DNA of 64,000 nucleotides from Psychrobacillus sp042945595 (GTDB lineage: Bacteria > Bacillota > Bacilli > Bacillales_A > Planococcaceae), in assembly GCF_042945595.1 (NCBI RefSeq), contig NZ_CP168493.1, positions 1,302,001 to 1,366,000 on the forward strand, given 5' to 3'. The notes beneath the pieces were generated by a model, which worked only from the letters and a program-made list of their open reading frames with translations, was not told the origin of the DNA and made no database searches. Numbering within the stretch: the stretch's first letter is position 1; each line of letters starts with the position of its first letter. Of this stretch, positions 8,558 through 15,312 are shown piece by piece. The position numbers were made by a program, and so were the translations under genes.

Positions 8558-9127
8558 TCAATAATTGATTAGGCGACCATTGTCATTCCAATGGCCGTAC
8601 ATTTTATTTTCCCTTGTATTTTTAATAAACTTATCCAACCTTTTATTATAAAGATCGGGTTCATTTCGATAACTCTGTATTGTATCAATTCTAATCCTCC
8701 TGTATAGTTCAGGGAAATTAATAAAGTTCTGATACAATTGATCATCTACTTTCAAACGTGTTTCAATATCTTTATCTATAGTAAAAGATTCAGGGAGCAT
8801 ATCAGGGAGAATTCTCAGTCCTTCTTCTTTCATCAAACCTAATTTCATCAATCTTCGTACTCGTTCTTTATTTAATTCTGTCCAATTACTTTTTTTATTT
8901 CTTGGAGAAAGCCTTTGAGCTAGTTCAGTATCTGATAGCTTTTTCTTTATACCATCAATCCAACCGAAACATAATGCTTCTTCAACAGTATCTATATACT
9001 GGATATTTTCTGATTGGGCATTCATGCTTACTATTACGAAACAAAATCGTTCTGTATTTGAATTTTCCTTAAGCCACTCTCTTAATTCATGCCTTGTCTT
9101 AACGCGAATTAAACTGTTAATTTCCAT
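8558..9127 (-). CDS. YdeI/OmpD-associated family protein
   Basis: A 189-residue soluble protein with the family's characteristic EEALCFGWIDGIKKKLSD and QRLSPRNKKSNWTELN segments, followed by a C-terminal helical region rich in basic and aromatic residues. The start is an ATG behind AAAGGATG on the minus strand. Some family members have been annotated as bacteriocin-protection proteins, but biochemical function is not established. The neighbouring WYL-type regulator gene is broken, so expression may no longer be controlled as before. Confidence 0.7.
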   Translation of the reverse strand: MEINSLIRVKTRHELREWLKENSNTERFCFVIVSMNAQSENIQYIDTVEEALCFGWIDGIKKKLSDTELAQRLSPRNKKSNWTELNKERVRRLMKLGLMKEEGLRILPDMLPESFTIDKDIETRLKVDDQLYQNFINFPELYRRIRIDTIQSYRNEPDLYNKRLDKFIKNTRENKMYGHWNDNGRLINY

Positions 9128-9393
9128 TTTGAATGCATCCTTTCTAAAGTGAATAGTTGCTCTTAGTATAATTTCTCAATTAATTTAGAGATATTTAATT
9201 TTACAATAACTAGTGTACTTTTTAATCTATTGTCGTAAAATAGATTTGTTAGAAAGACTGTATTTAGCGTGAGCTCTTTAATGAATAGGTGTTTTTCCAT
9301 TGGCTTGTTCCTTTATTCTAAATTTATCTCAGTATAAAAGAAGGAGAAAGGATGAAGAACCAGAGAATTATTAACAAACGTTCATCAGATTAA

Positions 9394-9443
9394 AACCGCA
9401 CTTACTTATGTTACGGTGAACCGTACCACAAGTAAGTGAGGTT
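9394..9443. repeat. 50-bp GA-centred palindrome, copy B (best preserved)
   Basis: Two 24-base arms flank a central GA, and 21 of 24 positions pair. The arms begin AACCGCACTTACTT and end AAGTAAGTGAGGTT, and the centre reads TACGGTGAACCGTA. The other copies are at 2900, 15061 and 17704. Confidence 0.85.
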
Positions 9444-9466
9444 CTTATACTAGATAGAGAAGAGAT

Positions 9467-9518
9467 GAGGCTGTTCCTAATGGCATAATGAATTGACTTT
9501 TAGGAACAGTCTCGTTTT
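9467..9518 (+). terminator. Hairpin with short T-run, terminator-like
   Basis: GAGGCTGTTCCTAA and TTAGGAACAGTCTC form a 14-base stem (one G-T pair), followed by GTTTT. No gene ends just upstream on the plus strand, so it may be a remnant of a mobile element end rather than a working terminator. Confidence 0.45.
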
Positions 9519-9725
9519 GAATACTGAGGACTCAGGCCTTGTTATTATATTTGAGTCAATGTCATAATTACCTATTTCAGTTATTGTTCTTGAATATAAC
9601 GTTCTATTCTCGTTGATTGGAGTGAATATTTACCTTGATCGGATTTTAAAGCTAATTGTCCTATTAAATATTGATTCGATTGAGAAATTTTTAACTTATA
9701 AATTAGGTTTTTCTAGTGCAATGGA

Positions 9726-10586
9726 CTAAATGGGCAATTTCTCAGGATTCATGGTCATATACATTTCGTTAATTTTGACATTACAAATATAAAAACTGAG
9801 GATACTATGGACCGTGCCATTCATGTAAATCACGACTGCTGGCTGACCATTGACATTTTTAACTTCAAAATAAAAATCTTCAGGGACTTTTTTAATTATT
9901 CCGTACAATAAGGCCAAAACGTTGGATAGGGATACGATAGGACGAATAGCAGCCTTGACTATTCCTCCACCATCAGAGTATAGAATGACATTTTCAGAAA
10001 TAAGTTCTAATAAGGTATCCCTATTTTGCGTTTGAAATGCTTGGATAAAGCGATTAATAATTGACTCATTTATCTCATAGTTTAAGCTTTCACCCTCAAC
10101 GCGTGATATCTTCTGCTTAGCCCGGCTGAAAATTTTTCTACAGTTTTCTTCTTTCTTTTCAATGATGTTAGCAATCTCCAAATATGAGAAATCAAATACC
10201 TCTCTTAAAAGGAGGACTGCTCGTTCATCTGGCACCAAATGTTCCATCATCCGTAAATAGGCAATACTCAATCCTTCTTTTTGTAGAACAACTTCAGATG
10301 GATCTAAATCACTTGATTTCTCTAGCAATAATGGCTCAGGATTCCATGGCCCCACGTAATGTTCTCGTCTGTATCGTGCTGATCTTAATACATCGAGACA
10401 GCGGTTAGTCATCATTTTGCAGAGATACGCTTTATTATTATCTATCTTCTGTTCATTAATTTGGTACGCTTTTAAAAAGGTTTCTTGCACAATATCTTCT
10501 GCTTCCACGATTGAACCTAACATACGATAACCTATTGAAAACAACAATGGTTTAAATTGTTGATAATCCTCATTACTAATTTGCAC
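9726..10586 (-). CDS. ECF41-type RNA polymerase sigma factor (SigJ-like) with SnoaL-like C-terminal extension
   Basis: A 286-residue extracytoplasmic-function sigma factor. Sigma2 (about residues 5-75, GYRMLGSIVEAEDIVQETFL) and sigma4 (about 110-160) are followed by a roughly 120-residue SnoaL-like domain. The three hallmark patches of group ECF41 are present in near-consensus form: WNPEP (81-85; usual WLPEP), DGGGI (205-209; usual DGGGK) and NPEKL (280-284; usual NPDKL). These sigma factors are controlled by their own C-terminal extension rather than a separate anti-sigma. The start is GTG, four bases after the upstream oxidoreductase gene, so both are probably one operon. An ECF41-like promoter lies upstream of that operon, implying autoregulation. 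Confidence 0.88.
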   Translation of the reverse strand: MQISNEDYQQFKPLLFSIGYRMLGSIVEAEDIVQETFLKAYQINEQKIDNNKAYLCKMMTNRCLDVLRSARYRREHYVGPWNPEPLLLEKSSDLDPSEVVLQKEGLSIAYLRMMEHLVPDERAVLLLREVFDFSYLEIANIIEKKEENCRKIFSRAKQKISRVEGESLNYEINESIINRFIQAFQTQNRDTLLELISENVILYSDGGGIVKAAIRPIVSLSNVLALLYGIIKKVPEDFYFEVKNVNGQPAVVIYMNGTVHSILSFYICNVKINEMYMTMNPEKLPI

Positions 10587-10590
10587 GTTA

Positions 10591-11871
10591 TCAACTCTTT
10601 TCCTTTTTAATGATTTCTTCCGCTGCTTGTTTACCGCTACTGACTGCTCCTACTGACAAAATAGAATTGAGTGAAGCCCAATCTCCTGCTATATATAATC
10701 CTGGAATTTCGGTTTTAAAACGGCTTAACTTTTGTTCATCTCCTATTTGAGGTAAGCGTTGGTTAACTGTAATTTGAGGGATAAAACGGCTTGTAATTAC
10801 ATGTTTTTGCCACCCTGGCTGTAGCTTCTCTAAGAATAGTTCAAGCTCGTTTCTAACCTTTTTTCTTTCTATGGGTTCATCTGGGTGGTGATATTTAAAC
10901 ACATGCAGAATTGAACTTTTTGCATCATAGGAAAGTCGTGCATAATTCGAATGTACGGAAAAATAGAAGGGATCAGTGATGCCCATGGCGAACAATCGCT
11001 TTGGATTAGGAAGTTGCGTTAAAGCAACGTCTAAAGTTGCTCCTCTTACAGTTGTTATTTGTGAAAAAAATTCCCTCTGGGGAAGATTAATCTTTTCACC
11101 TAACATTTTAATAAGTTCGTGAGGACCAGTAGTACAAATTACATACTTCCCATGAATTTCCTCGTCGTTGGCCAAAACTAAATTAAAATAATCATGTTCG
11201 ACCGATTCAATTTGTTTTACAACTGTACGTGATTTAACCTGTACACCAGAGATAACTGCTTTATTGTGGAGTTGGTCTATGATTGTCTGCCAACCCCCAT
11301 CTAGATAAAGTACGCCGCCCATAGCAATTTTCATATTCGATACCATTAACTTTGCGCTTGCCTTTTCAGGAGCATGGCAATACGTCGCAAGTCTTCCTAG
11401 TAAATAGAGTAATGATTGAACTTTTTCTGAACCTGCTGTTTGCTGTACCCATTGCTCGAAAGTCTGCTGTGCTAACTTTTCGGTATTAATGGAAATCACT
11501 TTCATTAAAACTCTAGCCCATTCAATACGTTCTTTCCAATTTAAAAGACTTGTTGTGAAAAGTCCTAAAGGAGTAAAAGGCGCTGCGTATTCCATATTTT
11601 TTTCAACTAAAATGCCACCTAATTTAGGGGATTTTCCTTTAAGTTGTACATCTAATTCTTCGAGAATCGACTTGGCTTTTCCTTTTTTATAAAGAGCGTG
11701 TGGACCTAAATTGAAATACTGTTCACGTATCCGATCGGTTCTAGATCTTCCACCAACTATTTTCCCTTTTTCTAGTATTAATATAGACAAATCGGTTTTA
11801 GCTAAAAAATTAGCAGCCACGAAACCAGCTATCCCACCACCGACAATAATAACATCCCATTTTTGAGTCAT
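10591..11871 (-). CDS. FAD-dependent oxidoreductase (amine oxidase / phytoene-desaturase-like)
   Basis: A 426-residue flavoprotein: N-terminal Rossmann dinucleotide site VIIVGGGIAGFVAANFL (about residues 7-23), the second FAD segment GGRSRT, and the C-terminal FAD motif PGLYIAGDWASLNSILSVGAVSSGKQAAEEI. This is the layout of protoporphyrinogen oxidase, phytoene desaturase and amine oxidases; the substrate is not evident. The ATG at 11871 has GGGAGG seven bases upstream and is preferred to an in-frame TTG at 11886 that lies in the ribosome-binding site. Oxidoreductase genes are one of the classes typically found next to ECF41 sigma factors, and the sigma gene follows four bases downstream. Confidence 0.82.
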   Translation of the reverse strand: MTQKWDVIIVGGGIAGFVAANFLAKTDLSILILEKGKIVGGRSRTDRIREQYFNLGPHALYKKGKAKSILEELDVQLKGKSPKLGGILVEKNMEYAAPFTPLGLFTTSLLNWKERIEWARVLMKVISINTEKLAQQTFEQWVQQTAGSEKVQSLLYLLGRLATYCHAPEKASAKLMVSNMKIAMGGVLYLDGGWQTIIDQLHNKAVISGVQVKSRTVVKQIESVEHDYFNLVLANDEEIHGKYVICTTGPHELIKMLGEKINLPQREFFSQITTVRGATLDVALTQLPNPKRLFAMGITDPFYFSVHSNYARLSYDAKSSILHVFKYHHPDEPIERKKVRNELELFLEKLQPGWQKHVITSRFIPQITVNQRLPQIGDEQKLSRFKTEIPGLYIAGDWASLNSILSVGAVSSGKQAAEEIIKKEKS

Positions 11872-11904
11872 AATATAACCTCCCAAAGTTTATTCATAAC
11901 TCAA

Positions 11905-11931
11905 GACGAGGATAGTAGAATATATGTGACA
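11905..11931 (-). promoter_or_regulatory. ECF41-type promoter upstream of the oxidoreductase-sigma operon
   Basis: On the minus strand TGTCACA (11931-11925) is followed after 16 bases by CGTC (11908-11905), the -35/-10 pair described for ECF41 targets (TGTCACA / CGTC). It ends 33 bases before the ATG of the oxidoreductase. Exact agreement at both elements together with the ECF41 sigma gene in the same operon makes autoregulation likely. Confidence 0.8.
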
Positions 11932-12343
11932 AGTTCATGGAAATTAGTTTATAACGGAGCTCAAATCACTTTTCATCAATGGTAATTCATATTCTTTTAT
12001 AATGGATGGCTTTAAAGTGCTGGATAATTTTGTTAGAAAAATTATTTATAGGCAAAGGAATAGTAAAGTATCTTAATTTAAGGTGCCTCGTTATCGATCA
12101 ATTCAGAATTGCATTACAACTTGGTGCCTTTCACTTATTTAAAAGATACGGAGAGAACATCATTTGAATAATTTAGATCAGAGTCAAAATCAATAGAGAT
12201 ACTTACAGACGATGAATTATTTGAAAAAGTAAAACTCATTAAGGATATTCTATTTTAAATTATATAATACAAAAGTTGCCCTTGTACTCCGAAGGCATTG
12301 AAAACTCCGATTTTTCAATTTGCTAAAACAGCTATTATGAAAA

Positions 12344-12386
12344 AAGGCAACTTCCCGTCAATATGGTGGAAAGTTGCCTTCTTTTT
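12344..12386 (+). terminator. Intrinsic terminator-like hairpin
   Basis: AAGGCAACTT (12344-12353) pairs perfectly with AAGTTGCCTT (12371-12380), followed by CTTTTTC. Nothing intact lies upstream, so it is probably left over from a lost plus-strand gene. Confidence 0.5.
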
Positions 12387-12438
12387 CTGCTCTCTTTTTA
12401 CCCTATTTCTACTCTTTTTCCTTCGTCAAGATTATGAA

Positions 12439-12627
12439 TTAGAGATTGACAGCGAATACGGCAAGGGGTCCCTGTATGTTTATTCCAAATAGACCCGTGG
12501 ATGAGGCTAGATCATACCTGTGTCTGTTCTTTAGGTCACTGATTTTCGCTTCAATCTTGTAGAATAATTTCGCTTTTCCCTTGAATCCCTCGGTCATTTG
12601 GAAAGCTTCCTGCTCTGTATGTTCCAT
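12439..12627 (-). pseudogene. IS1182-family transposase, C-terminal remnant
   Basis: The minus-strand frame contains FYKIEAKISDLKNRHRYDLA followed by SSTGLFGINIQGPLAVFAVNL, close to the C-terminal YKIEAKNxELKxRHGYD...QGAMAIFTVNLKRI block of IS1182 transposases. Only about 60 of some 450-550 residues remain, and the start shown is arbitrary. Bases near 12703-12715 (ACTTTTTCAGTG) resemble the termini I associate with this family. Confidence 0.65.
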
Positions 12628-12644
12628 CGATTTAAATGAAAAAA

Positions 12645-12683
12645 ATCGAGATATTCCACGATTAAATCGTCGAATATCTCGAT
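12645..12683 (-). terminator. Near-perfect 19-bp palindrome with T-tract on the minus strand
   Basis: ATCGAGATATTCCACGATT and AATCGTCGAATATCTCGAT form a 19-base stem with one mismatch around a single A. On the minus strand the stem is followed by seven T residues, which fits an intrinsic terminator, perhaps one associated with the IS1182-type element. Confidence 0.5.
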
Positions 12684-13208
12684 AAGTTAAACTATCTGGA
12701 CTTTTTCAGTGCTCTCTAGAAAAACAAGCCGTTTTTTTAGGCTTATTTTATTTTAGGGATTTAATTAAAATGGCCCTTTACAATTCTATAACTGAAACTT
12801 TAAAAATATATAATTTCTCTAGTGTCGCATTAAGATAATTTAATACACGAATTAGATTCGAATTTTCTGCATTACTATTTCTCCATAGAAAAAACCTTTA
12901 TAATGGTTTGATGGTAGTAACCTATACAAATCCACTAAAAAGGATCACACAAATGGATAGGATTACATGAAAAATAGCATTTGAACAATGGTATTCACCG
13001 ATTTCCAATAAATTATTGGAGACGAAAGTGAAAAACCTGCATTTAGACTACTATACGAAGAAGCTTTATATGGCCTTTAAGTGATTGTGTATTTTCATCT
13101 GAAGGAATTTGAAAAAAATTGACGTTTTTGAGAAGGAATAAAATGCCTGTTAACAGCAATAACCTTAACAGAAAAGGATTCTTTTTTCATCTTTTAGTTG
13201 AAATAGAG

Positions 13209-13254
13209 AATTCCACTGAAAAGCAGACAAGTCAACCTTTTAGTGGGATTTTGT
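13209..13254 (+). terminator. Imperfect hairpin upstream of aspA
   Basis: AATTCCACTGAAAAG pairs with CTTTTAGTGGGATT with one bulge and one G-T pair, followed by a T-containing run. It is probably the terminator of a lost upstream gene. Confidence 0.35.
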
Positions 13255-13299
13255 GTTGGTAGGTGAATAATCTAGGATTATTATTTTTAAATTATGTTA

Positions 13300-13313
13300 A
13301 TCTATTAATAGAT
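13300..13313. promoter_or_regulatory. Perfect 14-bp palindrome upstream of aspA
   Basis: ATCTATTAATAGAT is a perfect palindrome 48 bases before the preferred aspA start, in an AT-rich stretch that should contain the promoter. It could be an operator; the AT-rich composition raises the chance of coincidence. Confidence 0.35.
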
Positions 13314-13361
13314 GAATAATATTCTAAAATAAATGTTTTCTTAGAAATGGAGATTATGATA

Positions 13362-14786
13362 ATGGTTACCACAGAGTTTCGTATGGAAAAAGATTTTTTA
13401 GGGGAAAAAGAAATTCCGAAAAATGCTTATTATGGTGTTCAAACAATGAGAGCAGTCGAAAACTTTCCGATTACAGGATATCGAATTCACCCGGAACTTA
13501 TAAAATCTTTAGGTATCGTGAAAAAAGCAGCAGCATTAGCAAATATGGAAGTTGGCATGTTGGAGAAAGAAATCGGACAAGTGATTATTCGAGCATGTGA
13601 TGAAGTTATTGCTGGGAAATGGAATGATCAATTTATTGTCGATCCAATTCAAGGTGGTGCAGGAACATCAATTAATATGAATGCAAACGAAGTCATTGCA
13701 AATCGTGCCCTTGAGTTAATGGGAGAAGAAAAAGGGAATTATACATTCATTAGCCCAAATAGCCATATTAATATGTCCCAATCAACAAATGATGCATTCC
13801 CAACGGCTATACATATCGCAGTACTGCGCTTAATGGATCAATTACTCGAAGCTACTAAAACAATGCAAAAAGCATTTGTTTCGAAAGCAAAAGAATTTGA
13901 AGGTATTATTAAAATGGGGCGTACTCATCTTCAAGATGCCGTGCCAATCTTACTGAGTCAAGAATTTGAATCATATAGTCGTGTCATTTCACGTGACATT
14001 GATCGTATTTCACTTTCGAGACAACACTTATATGACATCAATATGGGTGCAACTGCCGTTGGTACAGGATTAAATGCGGATCCTTTATATATTGAATTAG
14101 TCGTTCGAAATCTTAGTGAATTCAGTGACTTACCATTAAAATGTGCCGAACATTTAGTGGACGCTACTCAAAATACAGATTGTTATACGGAAGTATCTGC
14201 AAATTTAAAAGTTTGTATGATTAATATGTCAAAAATCGCAAATGACTTGCGCTTAATGGCTTCTGGACCACGAGATGGTTTATTTGAAATCAAATTACCT
14301 GCTCGTCAACCAGGGTCATCGATCATGCCTGGAAAAGTAAATCCCGTAATGGCTGAAGTCGTAAACCAAGTAGCTTTCCAAGTCATGGGGAATGATTTAA
14401 CCATTTCTGCAGCTTCTGAAGCTGGCCAATTTGAACTAAATGTCATGGAACCGGTTCTATTTTATAATTTAATCCAATCCATTTCGATTATGAATAATGT
14501 TTTTACAGTATTTACTGAAAAATGTTTAGTAGGCATTACGGCGAATAAAGAACGTTTAAGAGAATACGTTGAAAAAAGTGTGGGAATTATCACTGCAGTA
14601 AATCCGCATATCGGATACGAACTTGCAGCTCAAATTGCAAAAGAAGCCATTGCTACCGGGGCTTCTGTACGTGAACTTTGTATACAATCTGGCGCTTTAA
14701 CGGCAGAACAATTAGATTTAATATTAGATCCATTTGAAATGACACATCCTGGTATTGCTGGTGGTAGAACACTTGTAAAGAGTTGA
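13362..14786 (+). CDS. aspA: Aspartate ammonia-lyase (aspartase)
   Basis: Cleaves L-aspartate to fumarate and ammonia in the cytosol, feeding the TCA cycle. The protein (474 residues) follows B. subtilis AnsB almost throughout: EKDFLGEKEIPKNAYYGVQT, PIQGGAGTSINMNANEVI, HINMSQSTNDAFPTA, MGRTHLQDAVP, ATAVGTGLNADP, and the mobile catalytic loop GSSIMPGKVNPVMAEV with its catalytic serine. Aspartase-like features favour it over class II fumarase. An ATG at 13347 is also in frame, but GGAG at 13349-13352 sits nine bases before the ATG at 13362, which I prefer. It stands alone; in B. subtilis it is in an operon with asparaginase. Confidence 0.92.
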   Translation: MVTTEFRMEKDFLGEKEIPKNAYYGVQTMRAVENFPITGYRIHPELIKSLGIVKKAAALANMEVGMLEKEIGQVIIRACDEVIAGKWNDQFIVDPIQGGAGTSINMNANEVIANRALELMGEEKGNYTFISPNSHINMSQSTNDAFPTAIHIAVLRLMDQLLEATKTMQKAFVSKAKEFEGIIKMGRTHLQDAVPILLSQEFESYSRVISRDIDRISLSRQHLYDINMGATAVGTGLNADPLYIELVVRNLSEFSDLPLKCAEHLVDATQNTDCYTEVSANLKVCMINMSKIANDLRLMASGPRDGLFEIKLPARQPGSSIMPGKVNPVMAEVVNQVAFQVMGNDLTISAASEAGQFELNVMEPVLFYNLIQSISIMNNVFTVFTEKCLVGITANKERLREYVEKSVGIITAVNPHIGYELAAQIAKEAIATGASVRELCIQSGALTAEQLDLILDPFEMTHPGIAGGRTLVKS

Positions 14787-15060
14787 TTGCAAAGTTTAGT
14801 ATGAAAGAGAAGTAAAATGAGTTTCTAATCAGATGATAAGTGTGGAACATTGGCGGGCACATTTTCATTTGATAGAAAATTATCCTGAACGCCAAATCAA
14901 CATGATGAATTTAAAAACGCACTGAAGTGCATAGTGTCCAGGCGCGCAAACTATTCAAAATAGTCTCGGTGGCTGGCACCATAAATCATAGTATTTTAAA
15001 ACGGCGATTCGGAATAAAAATATTAGGATCGCCGTTTTATAATAGGAAATCACAAATGAA
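14787..15060. other. Intergenic stretch after aspA with hairpins
   Basis: A 30-codon frame (14833-14925, including VEHWRAHFHLIENYPER) looks protein-like but is isolated and unrecognised, probably a gene tail. GTGTCCAGGC and GGTGGCTGGCACC around 14933-14981 resemble the inverted GTGCCAGGCACC-type repeats scattered in Bacillales genomes. No gene is called. Confidence 0.4.
14998..15039. terminator. 11-bp perfect hairpin, terminator-like
   Basis: AAAACGGCGAT (14998-15008) and ATCGCCGTTTT (15028-15038) pair perfectly, with T residues at the right end and A residues at the left, so it could act in both directions. It lies 22 bases before palindrome copy C. Confidence 0.5.
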
Positions 15061-15110
15061 AACCTCATTTAGATTCTTTACGGTGACCAGTTCCATATGT
15101 AAGTGCGGAT
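15061..15110. repeat. 50-bp GA-centred palindrome, copy C (left flank of orphan gene)
   Basis: It has the same 24-GA-24 architecture as copy B. The left arm starts AACCTCATTT and ends TTTACGGT; the right arm contains CCATATGTAAGTGCGGAT. The arms have diverged, but the centre and right end are recognisable. It lies about 200 bases before the orphan gene's start. Confidence 0.75.
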
Positions 15111-15312
15111 TTACAAAAATTGTTAAGGGAATTATATACCGACTTAGTAGGTTAGAGAAGATAATAATTTTCTAAATATATCAATACTAAACAATTCTTT
15201 GGTGATATTGGTTATAGTTAATATGATTTTCCTGAAAATAAATGAAATATCATATGAATAATTAATTTCTAGGAATTTAAATACTAATCAATAATGAAGG
15301 ATGTGTTTTTTT

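Larger units (their letters stand above)
9128..9725. other. 598-base gap: palindrome copy B and a hairpin, no gene
   Basis: No frame looks like a gene on either strand. The gap holds the best-preserved 50-bp palindrome (9394-9443) and a separate 14-bp hairpin (9467-9513). The remainder is AT-rich with many stops. Confidence 0.6.
11932..13299. other. 1.4-kb gap of decayed sequence and insertion-sequence debris
   Basis: No intact gene is seen. Short protein-like fragments occur on the plus strand (FRIALQLGAFHLFKRYGEN near 12100 and SIEILTDDELFEKVKLIKDI near 12190), each ended by stops; I do not recognise them. An IS1182-like remnant and several hairpins are listed separately. A 64-codon plus-strand frame at 12298-12492 is antisense to that remnant and is not called. 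Confidence 0.5.

Noticed and set aside
12298..12492. A 64-codon plus-strand frame whose end (LEIDSEYGKGSLYVYSK) resembles a histidine-kinase C-terminus
   Set aside because: The same bases read on the minus strand give the conserved IS1182 transposase block, and the frame starts across a terminator hairpin. The resemblance is chance.
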